Origin: Pelagibacterium sediminicola
GTDB lineage: Bacteria; Pseudomonadota; Alphaproteobacteria; Rhizobiales; Devosiaceae
Direction of reading: 5' to 3'
Assembly: GCF_003390885.1 (NCBI RefSeq)
Contig: NZ_QMEL01000003.1
Span: 62,001 to 126,000, forward strand
DNA: 64,000 nucleotides
How positions within the stretch are numbered: position 1 is the stretch's first letter; each line of letters opens with the position of its first letter. The notes beneath the pieces are model-generated. The model had not been told where the DNA came from and made no database searches. It saw only the letters and a list, made by a program, of their open reading frames with translations. The translations under genes were made by a program, and so were the position numbers. Below are positions 1-7,387 of this stretch, in pieces.

Positions 1-1
1 G

Positions 2-424
2 ATCCGCAACGGCGACATGGTGCGCATGTTCCCCCAGCCCGCGCACTTTCCCCGCGAAGTGCCGACCGGCATTCTCTATCTCGATGGTAACATCTTGTGC
101 ACGCCCGAGGAAAGCGGCGTGCGCGATCGCCGCCGTCTCTCTTTCGGGGGACTCGTGGTCGTTTCCCTTGCGGTCAACGGCAAGGGGCAGATCGTCTCAG
201 GGCCCGTATTCGATCTCGACGGATTGCCCGAAGTCGAGGACGATGACTATACGCTTTCCGAAGTCGTCCGTTCGGCTGCCACCGGCACGATCAGGAGTTT
301 TCCGGAAAAGCGGCGCACCGATACGGGGCGTTTCGCCGAGGCGATCCGCCGCGCGGTGCGCTCCGAGGTCAATGCCGTCTGGGGGCGCAAGCCAATCGTC
401 AAGGTCATGGTACACAAGGTCTGA
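2..424 (+). CDS. rnj: Ribonuclease J, C-terminal part (5' end outside window)
   Basis: The frame is open from the left edge, so only the last 140 residues are present. RNase J is a metallo-beta-lactamase/beta-CASP nuclease (5'-3' exo and endo) acting in mRNA decay and rRNA maturation. What is visible is the C-terminal region: the stretch NGDMVRMFPQPA followed by REVPTGILYLDG is typical of RNase J just after the nuclease core, and a basic tail ends in KPIVKVMVHKV. The catalytic histidines lie outside the window. The stop overlaps the start of the next gene (TGATG), which suggests translational coupling. The family call rests on this C-terminal block only but fits the neighbourhood (rnj-DUF1467-proS) seen in many Rhizobiales. 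Confidence 0.85.
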   Translation: MRNGDMVRMFPQPAHFPREVPTGILYLDGNILCTPEESGVRDRRRLSFGGLVVVSLAVNGKGQIVSGPVFDLDGLPEVEDDDYTLSEVVRSAATGTIRSFPEKRRTDTGRFAEAIRRAVRSEVNAVWGRKPIVKVMVHKV

Positions 425-672
425 TGCAGCTTTTTACCTATATCGCGATCTATTTCATCGTCTGGTGGGTCTGCCTGTTCGTCACCCTTCCGTTCGGCGT
501 GCGCGGTCAGCACGAGGACGGAGAGGTGACCGACGGCACTGAACCGGGCGCGCCGGTCAACACCTATATGGGCCGCAAGATGCTTGCCACCACAGTGCTC
601 GCTGCGATCGTGACGACACTGATCTTCTGGGTGTTGGCCAATCCGGACCTGCAGGCCTATTGGAGCCGCTGA
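424..672 (+). CDS. DUF1467 family small inner-membrane protein
   Basis: An 82-residue protein with two predicted membrane helices (about residues 5-24 and 50-72) separated by a polar loop, LPFGVRGQHEDGEVTDGTEPGAP. The G(V/I)R-containing loop and the flanking helices match the DUF1467 family, found almost only in alphaproteobacteria next to RNase J. No biochemical function is known. The start codon overlaps the rnj stop by one base (TGATG), so it is probably translated by re-initiation. It is followed by a 426-base stretch without protein genes that carries a dispersed palindrome and a candidate small RNA on the other strand. Confidence 0.8.
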   Translation: MQLFTYIAIYFIVWWVCLFVTLPFGVRGQHEDGEVTDGTEPGAPVNTYMGRKMLATTVLAAIVTTLIFWVLANPDLQAYWSR

Positions 673-719
673 CCGCGGAGGCATGCAAGCCCTGATGCCG
701 TTGCGCGGCTCCGTTGCTG

Positions 720-737
720 TCCCGGCGAAAGCCGGGA
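720..737. repeat. Dispersed palindrome, CCCGGC-GAAA-GCCGGG type
   Basis: Arms of 7 bp (TCCCGGC/GCCGGGA) around a GAAA loop. The same hairpin recurs in this window at 19316-19333, 19375-19392, 28000-28017 and 28060-28077, with degenerate forms at 17852-17870 and 50375-50398, always between genes. This copy is single; several others are paired head to head. Confidence 0.75.
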
Positions 738-772
738 TCCACAGCCAAGAGCCGCAAGCCCTGATGCAGAAC

Positions 773-915
773 AAAAAAAAGCAGGGACAAAGCCCTGCAA
801 ATAAACAAGTTTCGCGACAATCCACTGGTCTTATGCGCGCAAACCTGGGCGGCCAGTGCTCCTCCCTTGACGTTGTCGGCGTCAGGCGGTCGTAACTCCA
901 CCTTTCGTTTTATAG
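773..915 (-). ncRNA. Candidate small structured RNA with promoter and terminator
   Basis: On the minus strand a sigma70-like promoter (TTGGCA at 950-945, 17-bp spacer, TAGGGT at 927-922) is followed about 140 nt later by an intrinsic terminator: stem GCAGGG/CCCTGC at 798-781, then eight U (780-773). By eye the transcript folds into a rod. AUAAAAC near the 5' end pairs with GUUUAU just before the terminator, GUU-CGAC pairs with GUCG-AAC, and CACUGG pairs with CCAGUG around a distal loop, with a small hairpin (GACG/CGUC) on one side. A rod with an asymmetric central loop is reminiscent of 6S RNA, but I cannot assign a family. No convincing protein frame occupies it. The rest of the 673-1098 gap holds one palindrome and the proS leader. 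Confidence 0.6.
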
Positions 916-921
916 ACGCGG

Positions 922-950
922 ACCCTATCAAGGAGCTTTTAGTCTGCCAA
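922..950 (-). promoter_or_regulatory. Promoter for the candidate small RNA
   Basis: Minus-strand -35 TTGGCA (950-945) and -10 TAGGGT (927-922) separated by 17 bp. The expected start of transcription is near 915-913. It points away from proS and has no protein gene in front of it, which is the main argument for an RNA gene. Confidence 0.5.
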
Positions 951-1036
951 GCGAAATTTGTGGTCTTTTGTCACACCCGTGCACAAAAAATGACACCGTC
1001 ATAACCGTGTCCTTGCCCTTGCCAGAAACAAGTGCT

Positions 1037-1065
1037 TTGCGCTTGATTGCACGGCCCTTTATGAA
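1037..1065 (+). promoter_or_regulatory. Possible promoter of proS
   Basis: TTGCGC (1037-1042), 17-bp spacer, TATGAA (1060-1065), 33 bp upstream of the proS start. A plausible but weak sigma70-type match, proposed by eye only. Confidence 0.3.
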
Positions 1066-1098
1066 CCACTGAGTCGAGACTGGAAAACCGGAGTTTCC

Positions 1099-2448
1099 AT
1101 GCGCCTTTCGAGATATTTCCTGCCCGTCCTCAAGGAGACCCCGAAGGAGGCCGAAATCGTGTCGCACCGGCTCATGCTGCGCGCTGGGATGATCTCTCAG
1201 CAGGGCGCGGGCATGTATGCCTGGCTGCCGCTCGGCTACAAGGTGCTGCGCAAGGTGCAGGACATCATCGAGCAGGAGCAGAACCGCTCCGGGGCCATCG
1301 AATTGCTCATGCCCACGCTCCAGTCCGCCGATCTCTGGCGCGAGAGCGGGCGCTATGAGGATTACGGCAAGGAAATGCTCCGTATGCAAGACCGGCACGA
1401 GCGCGACATGCTCTACGGGCCGACCAATGAGGAGATGATCACCTCGATCTTCCGGTCCTACGTGCAATCCTACAAGGACCTGCCGCTCAACCTCTATCAT
1501 ATCCAGTGGAAGTTCCGCGACGAGATCCGCCCGCGCTTCGGCACCATGCGCAGCCGCGAATTTCTGATGAAGGACGCCTATTCCTTCGATCTGTCCAAGG
1601 ACGATGCGGTGAGGGCCTATAACCGCATGTTCGTGGCTTATCTGCGTACCTTCCACCGCATGGGAATGACCGCTATTCCGATGCGCGCGGAAACCGGTCC
1701 CATCGGGGGCGATCTCAGCCACGAGTTCATCGTCTTGGCCGAAACCGGCGAAAGCGCCGTCTTCTGCCATGCCGACATGCTCGGCAAGACCATTCCCGGC
1801 CCCGACACCGATTTCCTCGGCGATCTCACCCCCATCGTCTCGGACTGGACCTCGCTTTATGCCGCGACCGAGGACATGCACGACGATACCGAGTTCACCG
1901 CCAAGGTCCCCGAGGACAAGCGCATCGCGGCGCGCGGCATCGAGGTCGGGCAGGTCTTTTATTTCGGCACCAAATATTCAGGGCCCATGGGTGCGCAGGT
2001 TCAAGGGCCGGACGGCAAGCCCGTAACGGTCCATATGGGCTCCTACGGCATCGGGCTGACCCGTATCGTGCCCGCCATCATCGAGGCGAGCCACGACGAG
2101 AACGGCGTCATCTGGCCCGTTTCGGTGGCGCCCTTCGAGGCCGTGGTCATCAATGCCAAGTCGGGCGACGCCGAATGCGACGCGGCGAGCACCAAGCTTT
2201 ACGACCAGCTCCGCGCCGCGGGGATTGATGCGCTTTATGACGATCGCCAGACCGGGGCAGGGGGCAAGTTTGCGACCGCCGACCTCATCGGCATCCCCTA
2301 CCAGCTCATCGCGGGCCCGCGCGGGCTTGCCGCCGGGGAGGTGGAAATCAAACACCGCAAAACGGGCGAGCGCGAAACCATCTCCATCGACCAGGCCGTG
2401 ACCCGCCTCAAAACGCTGATCGAACCGGCGCGCAGGGACACGGTTTGA
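1099..2448 (+). CDS. proS: Prolyl-tRNA synthetase (short, insert-less form)
   Basis: Charges tRNA(Pro) with proline in the cytoplasm. It is a class II synthetase: motif 2 appears around residues 138-156 ([18 protein letters not shown]) and motif 3 at about 314-322 (GSYGIGLTR), followed by the C-terminal anticodon-binding domain. At 449 residues it is the short alphaproteobacterial type that lacks the ~180-residue editing insert of the E. coli enzyme between motifs 2 and 3, so mischarged Ala-tRNA(Pro) would need a separate trans-editing protein, none of which is in the window. The stop codon overlaps the TTG start of lolC (TTGA), which implies co-translation with the lipoprotein exporter. Confidence 0.95.
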   Translation: MRLSRYFLPVLKETPKEAEIVSHRLMLRAGMISQQGAGMYAWLPLGYKVLRKVQDIIEQEQNRSGAIELLMPTLQSADLWRESGRYEDYGKEMLRMQDRHERDMLYGPTNEEMITSIFRSYVQSYKDLPLNLYHIQWKFRDEIRPRFGTMRSREFLMKDAYSFDLSKDDAVRAYNRMFVAYLRTFHRMGMTAIPMRAETGPIGGDLSHEFIVLAETGESAVFCHADMLGKTIPGPDTDFLGDLTPIVSDWTSLYAATEDMHDDTEFTAKVPEDKRIAARGIEVGQVFYFGTKYSGPMGAQVQGPDGKPVTVHMGSYGIGLTRIVPAIIEASHDENGVIWPVSVAPFEAVVINAKSGDAECDAASTKLYDQLRAAGIDALYDDRQTGAGGKFATADLIGIPYQLIAGPRGLAAGEVEIKHRKTGERETISIDQAVTRLKTLIEPARRDTV

Positions 2449-3812
2449 CCGCCCCCGCACCCGCCCGGCTCGACAGGGGCACCGGACCGTTCTCGCGCTT
2501 CGAGCGCATGGTCGCGGGCCGCTATCTGCGCGCGCGGCGCAGGGACACGTTCATTTCGGTCATCTCGGCGCTGACCATGATCGGGATCGCGCTGGGCGTT
2601 GCAACGCTCATCGTCGTGATGAGCGTGATGAACGGCTTTCGCGACGAGCTCCTGAACAAGATCCTCGGCCTCAACGGCCATTTCACCGCCTTTCCCATCG
2701 AGGAGGTCTTCCACGATTACGAAGCGGTCAAGGACCGGATTGAAGAGGTGCCGGGCGTGGTGGGTGCCGTAGCGTTCGTCGAAGGGCAGGCGCTGGCCAC
2801 CGGACCATACAATTCCGCCGGTGTCGCGGTGCGCGGCATGACCTATGAAGACATCTCCAAGCTGCCGCTTTTGAACCAGAGCGCCATCCTTGGCGGCTGG
2901 GAGGACTGGGACGATCTCGAAGGCGTCGCGATCGGCACGCGCATGGCCACCCAGCTCGGCGTTGGGCTGGGGGATGCCATCACTATCGTCAGCCCGCGCG
3001 GCATCCAGACCCCTTTCGGCTCGACCCCGCAGATACGGTCCTATCCGGTCAATGCGATCTTCGAGGTCGGCATGGTGGAGTTCGACAGCTTTTTCGTCTT
3101 CATGCCGATCCGGCCCGCGCAGGAATATTTCCGGCTCTATACCGATCGCTTGCGCGACGGGGCCGAGCAGCCGGACATCATGGCGACCGATGAGGAGATC
3201 GATGCTGCCTACGAGCGCGTCTATAACGCGACGGCAATCGAGGTCTTCCTCGCCAATCCTGACGCCACCAGCGCCATCCGCACCGATCTTGAGATCGCCG
3301 CCGGGCGGCCGATGTTGTTCACCGACTGGCAGCGCCGCAACGAGACGTTCTTTTCCGCCCTTCAGGTCGAGCGGGTCGTGATGTTCGTCATCTTGTCGAT
3401 GATCGTGCTGGTCGCCGCGTTCAACATCATTTCGAGCCTCGTGATGCTGGTCAAGGACAAGGCCGCAGACATTGCCATCCTGCGCACCATGGGCGCAACG
3501 CGGGCCTCTATCATGCGCATATTCTGCATGACCGGCACGGCCATCGGCTTTATCGGCACCATCGTGGGTTTTCTTTTGGGGCTGGTTCTGGCCATAAACG
3601 CAGAATCCATCCGCGCCTGGATCTCGGATCTGCTCGGCATCGCGCTCTTCCCCCCCGAAGTCTTCATGCTTTCGGTGCTGCCGTCACGTGTCGACGCGGT
3701 CGAGGTGAGCGTGGTCCTCATCATGGCGCTGGGCCTGTCGTTCCTTGCCACGCTCTATCCCGCCTGGCGCGCCGCGCAATACGACCCCGTGGAGGCGCTG
3801 CGCTATGAGTGA
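2445..3812 (+). CDS. lolC: Lipoprotein-releasing ABC transporter permease LolC/E
   Basis: Inner-membrane permease of the Lol system, which extracts mature lipoproteins for delivery to the outer membrane. The 455-residue protein has one N-terminal helix (about 43-64, in [20 protein letters not shown]), a large periplasmic domain, then three helices (about 315-345, 365-392, 415-440), the LolC/E layout with the FtsX-like permease domain at the C-terminus. As in other alphaproteobacteria a single LolC/E-type permease probably works as a homodimer with LolD. The start is TTG inside the proS stop (TTGA); the next in-frame ATG at 2508 would begin too close to the first helix. It overlaps lolD by 8 bases. 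Confidence 0.9.
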   Translation: MTAPAPARLDRGTGPFSRFERMVAGRYLRARRRDTFISVISALTMIGIALGVATLIVVMSVMNGFRDELLNKILGLNGHFTAFPIEEVFHDYEAVKDRIEEVPGVVGAVAFVEGQALATGPYNSAGVAVRGMTYEDISKLPLLNQSAILGGWEDWDDLEGVAIGTRMATQLGVGLGDAITIVSPRGIQTPFGSTPQIRSYPVNAIFEVGMVEFDSFFVFMPIRPAQEYFRLYTDRLRDGAEQPDIMATDEEIDAAYERVYNATAIEVFLANPDATSAIRTDLEIAAGRPMLFTDWQRRNETFFSALQVERVVMFVILSMIVLVAAFNIISSLVMLVKDKAADIAILRTMGATRASIMRIFCMTGTAIGFIGTIVGFLLGLVLAINAESIRAWISDLLGIALFPPEVFMLSVLPSRVDAVEVSVVLIMALGLSFLATLYPAWRAAQYDPVEALRYE

Positions 3813-4491
3813 CATCCTGCTCGAGCTAAAAGATGTTCGCCAGAGCTATGGCGACGGCGAAGGCGCGGTGCACGTTCTCAAGGGCGCGGACCTTTCCATC
3901 TCCAAGGGAGAACTGGTTGCGCTCGTTGCGCCGTCCGGGGCGGGCAAATCGACGCTTCTCCATATCTGCGGCCTGCTCGAACGTCCGCGCGATGGCGAGG
4001 TCTCGATCCTCGGCCAATCGACCGCCAACCTCTCGGACCGCCAGCGCACGCTGATGCGCCGTCATGCGATCGGCTATGTCTATCAGTTTCATCACCTGCT
4101 GCCTGAATTCAGCGCCGCTGAGAACATCGCCATGCCCCGGCTCATCGCGGGCAGATCCATACGCGAAGCCAATGAGCGGAGCCGGGCGCTGCTCGACATC
4201 ATGGGGATCGCCCATCGCGCCGAGCACCGGCCGGCCGAGCTGTCCGGCGGCGAGCAGCAGCGCGTCGCCATCGCCCGTGCCGCCGCCAACACGCCAAGCC
4301 TGATCCTTGCCGACGAACCCACCGGCAATCTCGATCCCGCAACGAGCGACAAGGTTTTCGCGGCCCTCTCGCAGCTGATCCATGAACAGAAGGCCGGCTG
4401 CATCATCGCCACCCACAACCATGACCTCGCCCGCAAGGCCGACAGGATCGTGACGATCGCAGACGGCATCATCACCTCCGCGACCCTCTGA
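3805..4491 (+). CDS. lolD: Lipoprotein-releasing ABC transporter ATPase LolD
   Basis: The 228-residue ATPase that powers LolC. Visible motifs are Walker A APSGAGKS (about 42-49; the usual first Gly is Ala), the Q-loop region [14 protein letters not shown], the signature [14 protein letters not shown] (about 146) and Walker [13 protein letters not shown] (about 166-177). The ATG lies inside the 3' end of lolC, overlapping by 8 bases, so ProS, LolC and LolD appear to form one operon. The next gene is convergent, and dnaE, which follows lolD in many Rhizobiales as far as I recall, is not here. Confidence 0.93.
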   Translation: MSDILLELKDVRQSYGDGEGAVHVLKGADLSISKGELVALVAPSGAGKSTLLHICGLLERPRDGEVSILGQSTANLSDRQRTLMRRHAIGYVYQFHHLLPEFSAAENIAMPRLIAGRSIREANERSRALLDIMGIAHRAEHRPAELSGGEQQRVAIARAAANTPSLILADEPTGNLDPATSDKVFAALSQLIHEQKAGCIIATHNHDLARKADRIVTIADGIITSATL

Positions 4492-4518
4492 GGCCGGAGG
4501 CCGTTCTTGGTTCCGGAG

Positions 4519-5460
4519 TCATCGGTCCGCCACGTTGTCGGCGACATAGGCGCCGCGTTTGCCGATGGGGCGGGCGGGGCCGATGGTGGTGTCGATGGAG
4601 GTCTGGAGTTCGATCTCGGCGTTCAACGTTGCGCCCAGAACGAAAATGAGCGCCGAGATATAGAGCCAGAACAGCAATACGACGGTGGCCGCAATCGACC
4701 CGAAGGTGGCCTCGAACTCGCCGAAATATTCGACGTAGAGGGAAAAGAGCAGGCTCGCGATGAGCCATAGCACCGAGGCGAGCGTCGCGCCGGGCCATAT
4801 CCAGCGCAGCCTTGCCGCGCGGCGGTTCACCGTGAACCGGTAGAGCAGGGCGAAGGCCATGACTGAAAGAGCCAGCAGCACCGGCCAGCGCAGCAGCAGC
4901 GCGAGCTGTTCGCTGGTGCCCGGGATAGGCGATAAGCGCGTGATGATCGGGATGGCGGCGATGAGCCCGAGCGCGATGATCATGAACAGGGCGCCCAGAA
5001 CCGTCACGGCAAAGGACAGGAGAACCGAGGTCACGAACTTGCGCTCAGTCCTTTCATGGTAGGCGACCGAGGCGGCGTGGATCAGCGCATCCACCCCGCG
5101 CGAACCGCTCCACAGCGCAACGACGATCGACATGGCAAGCCCGATCCCCAGACCCGACGGGGGCTGGCTCATCACGGAGTCGAGCTGGTTGAGGATCAGT
5201 GAAAATGACATTTCGGGCATGAAGGCCGAAAGGCGGGCCAACTCACCCCGCAGGACGTCATGATCGCCCAAAATCCCCACCATCAGCACCACGATGGCAA
5301 TGGCGGGGAAAATCGAGAGGAACCCGAAGAATGCAACCCCCGCGCAGCGCAGCGAGGTGTCCTTGTCCGACATGGAGCGGATGGTGCGGCCGATGATGGC
5401 TTTCCATCCCCTCCACCCGATTGCAACCGGTTTATGCGCGGTGAATTCCTCGGCCGCCAT
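4519..5460 (-). CDS. YihY/BrkB-family inner-membrane protein
   Basis: A 313-residue polytopic protein of the YihY/virulence-factor BrkB family (once called RNase BN, wrongly). About six hydrophobic helices are visible. Family-like segments are CAGVAFFGFLSIFPAIA near residue 39, the loop WSGSRGVDALIHAASVAYHE (about 117-136) and the late helix pair SIAATVVLLFWLYISALIFVLGATLNAE. Its role is not settled; it is often considered a transporter or exporter. It lies 5 bases downstream of the host-attachment-type gene, so the two are probably co-transcribed. It converges on lolD with a 27-base gap and no obvious terminator. Confidence 0.85.
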   Translation of the reverse strand: MAAEEFTAHKPVAIGWRGWKAIIGRTIRSMSDKDTSLRCAGVAFFGFLSIFPAIAIVVLMVGILGDHDVLRGELARLSAFMPEMSFSLILNQLDSVMSQPPSGLGIGLAMSIVVALWSGSRGVDALIHAASVAYHERTERKFVTSVLLSFAVTVLGALFMIIALGLIAAIPIITRLSPIPGTSEQLALLLRWPVLLALSVMAFALLYRFTVNRRAARLRWIWPGATLASVLWLIASLLFSLYVEYFGEFEATFGSIAATVVLLFWLYISALIFVLGATLNAEIELQTSIDTTIGPARPIGKRGAYVADNVADR

Positions 5461-5465
5461 CGCGG

Positions 5466-5921
5466 TCAGCCTGCGCTCAATATGCGTTCGATCTGGTCAA
5501 CGGGGTGGTTCGTCAGGGTCTTGGGGACTTCACCGATCACCCGGTCGGTGACAATCGGATGGAGTTCCTTGCGCAACTCACCAAGGATGCGGGGCGCGGC
5601 GCACAAGACGATCTGGCTGTAACGCTTGTCGGTCGCATAGCGGTAGAGCAGTTCGGCGGCATCCTTGGCAAAGCGCTCCTCAGCGAGCCGGTGCCAGTCG
5701 GTCTGCTCGATGGCGCTCTTATGCCCCGGACCGGGATCGTTCAGGCGGCCCGGCCGCGAGGTGCCCTGGTCACGGGTTGCCGGGTTTTCCTGCGCCATTT
5801 CGCGCACGACCCGGAAATCGGGGGTGTTCCGCGTTCCCTTGTTCTCGAAGAACAGGGCCTTTTCCCCGTCTGCGACGAGTACCCAAACCTTGTTATCGAC
5901 CCGGAAATCCATGTCCTGCAT
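5466..5921 (-). CDS. Host attachment (baeRF-type) family protein
   Basis: A 151-residue soluble protein beginning with VDNKVWVLVADGEKALFFEN and containing HRLAEERFAKDAAELLYRYA and YSQIVLCAAPRILGELRKEL. This pattern (a strand reading xVVVADxxxAxxF, then a helix and IVLxAxPRxLGxLR) is the family annotated as 'protein required for attachment to host cells', now grouped with bacterial relatives of eukaryotic/archaeal release factor eRF1 domains (baeRF). The attachment role was proposed in Agrobacterium and the molecular function is unknown. The middle segment (about residues 45-75) is polar and low complexity. It is followed after 5 bases by the YihY gene. Confidence 0.75.
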   Translation of the reverse strand: MQDMDFRVDNKVWVLVADGEKALFFENKGTRNTPDFRVVREMAQENPATRDQGTSRPGRLNDPGPGHKSAIEQTDWHRLAEERFAKDAAELLYRYATDKRYSQIVLCAAPRILGELRKELHPIVTDRVIGEVPKTLTNHPVDQIERILSAG

Positions 5922-5985
5922 GAGACGTCTCCATGTTCCATACGCATTGAGAACTCATTGTCCGCCGCCGATGTTCCGGGACGGA

Positions 5986-7176
5986 TCAGTCGGTGGAGAA
6001 ATCGGCGTATTTTCCAAGGTACGAAAGAAGGAGCGGAATGACCACCAGCGCCGTCACACCGAGAATGACCGGAGAGAACCCCACATGCTCGGCAGCAAAT
6101 CCGATGAACGAAGGAGCGAGCAGGATGCCCGAATAGCCCGTCACGGTCACGATCGAGAGCCCGATGCCCGGAGGGATGCCAGGGAGGTTGCCCGCCGCCG
6201 AAAAGGCGATGGGCACCATGTTGGAAATGCCAATGCCGGCGAAGGCAAAACCCGCGATGGCCAGGTCCGCCGTGGGTGCCATGGCGCCGAGCGACATGCC
6301 GATCATTGCGATTACGGCGCAGATGCGCAGGGTGGTGACCGCCCCGAGGCGATTGCGGATATGGTCGCCCAGAAAACGCATGATGGCCATGGTGCCCGAG
6401 AACGCGGCATAGCCGAGCGCGGCCAGTTCGATGGTGGCATCCAGTTCCTTTTGCAGGAAATGAGCCGACCAGTCGAGCACAACCCCTTCGGGGAGCATGC
6501 AGAACAGCGCCATGATGCCCACGAGATAGGGCAGGGGCGAACGCGGCAGCGCGAGGGGCGTCTGGGCGCGCGTGGCGGCGGTCGTGTTGTCACGCACGAT
6601 CCAGGGCAGGACGAGCAGGATGCCGATGGTCGCGACGATAGTGAAGGCGATGGCGTGCCCGACCTCGCCCAGCGTGCCGATCAGCAAGCCGCCGGTAGCG
6701 GCGCCGATCAGCCCACCCAGGCTCCAGAACCCGTGACAGGACGACATGATGGCCTTGCCCATGGCCTTTTCGACCGCGACGGCGTTGGCGTTCATGGCCA
6801 CGTCCATGCCGCCGACGAAACCGCCGAACAGCACAACGACTATGGCGACCATCCATAACTCGGGCAGAACCGTGATGATGAGCAGGATGGGTAGGACGAT
6901 GACCGAAACGACCCGCAGCACCGGTGCGGAGCCATATCTGGCCGTCAGCGCGCCGATCACCGGCATCATGGTGACCGAGCCGATCCCGAAGGCGAGGATC
7001 AGCAGTCCCATGACGGTCTCGCCGATTTCAAGCCGGTTCATCAGAAGCGGGATTTTTGGTGCCCAGTTTCCGATCAGGAAACCGTTGACGAGGAACAGGA
7101 TGGAAACCGCGACGCGGTCGGTCCTCAGACCGAAAGGAAGGCGAGCGGACATGACGGATGGGGCAGTGCCGGACAT
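5986..7176 (-). CDS. Major facilitator superfamily transporter
   Basis: A 396-residue protein with about 12 helices. The first half contains the MFS loop 2-3 feature (IGALTARYGSAP) and GGFVGGMDVAMNANAV, and the second half GDHIRNRLGAV. It resembles the small FucP/YbjJ-like permease branch whose substrates are mostly unknown. An in-frame start at 7269 is possible, but I prefer the ATG at 7176 because a promoter-like pair and an inverted-repeat operator sit between the two (7215-7243), leaving a ~25-base leader. A Shine-Dalgarno sequence is not obvious. It is divergent from gyrA and followed 64 bases downstream by the host-attachment gene. Confidence 0.8.
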   Translation of the reverse strand: MSGTAPSVMSARLPFGLRTDRVAVSILFLVNGFLIGNWAPKIPLLMNRLEIGETVMGLLILAFGIGSVTMMPVIGALTARYGSAPVLRVVSVIVLPILLIITVLPELWMVAIVVVLFGGFVGGMDVAMNANAVAVEKAMGKAIMSSCHGFWSLGGLIGAATGGLLIGTLGEVGHAIAFTIVATIGILLVLPWIVRDNTTAATRAQTPLALPRSPLPYLVGIMALFCMLPEGVVLDWSAHFLQKELDATIELAALGYAAFSGTMAIMRFLGDHIRNRLGAVTTLRICAVIAMIGMSLGAMAPTADLAIAGFAFAGIGISNMVPIAFSAAGNLPGIPPGIGLSIVTVTGYSGILLAPSFIGFAAEHVGFSPVILGVTALVVIPLLLSYLGKYADFSTD

Positions 7177-7214
7177 GGGGAGGAAAGACTCAGGGAAGAG
7201 GGAAAACCGGCCAA

Positions 7215-7243
7215 GATAAACAGCGCCCAAACGTTTTGGGCAA
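7215..7243 (-). promoter_or_regulatory. MFS gene promoter overlapped by an inverted-repeat operator
   Basis: On the minus strand TTGCCC (7243-7238), a 17-bp spacer, and TTTATC (7220-7215). Inside it lies a perfect inverted repeat GCCCAAA-CGT-TTTGGGC at 7225-7241. An arm overlapping the -35 and spacer is the expected position for a repressor site. No regulator gene is adjacent, so the cognate protein is unknown. Confidence 0.45.
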
Positions 7244-7311
7244 GAGTGATCGTGCCTATATGGAGACATGGCGAATAATTCGGTGGAATCTGTGCCCCTA
7301 TTGCGTCACAG

Positions 7312-7339
7312 CGCCCGCATAAACTGGTGTTTGCGGGCG
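7312..7339. promoter_or_regulatory. Strong hairpin upstream of gyrA
   Basis: CGCCCGC and GCGGGCG (7312-7318, 7333-7339) extended by AAAC/GTTT, closing a TGGT loop with a two-base AT bulge on the left arm. It lies 49 bp before the gyrA start and is not followed by a U tract on either strand, so it looks like a leader or protein-binding element rather than a terminator. Confidence 0.4.
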
Positions 7340-7387
7340 GAATCGCATACACCCTCATCCAAGTATAAATAATACAGAACGAGCATC

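Noticed and set aside
683-895. Plus-strand 70-codon frame in the DUF1467-proS gap
   Set aside because: Consists of the dispersed palindrome and the antisense of the RNA candidate's terminator; no coding signature.
928-1881. Long open frame on the minus strand antisense to proS (317 codons)
   Set aside because: Shadow of a GC-rich coding strand. The proS frame has unmistakable synthetase motifs, and the antisense product is His/Gly/Asp-rich with no recognisable domain.
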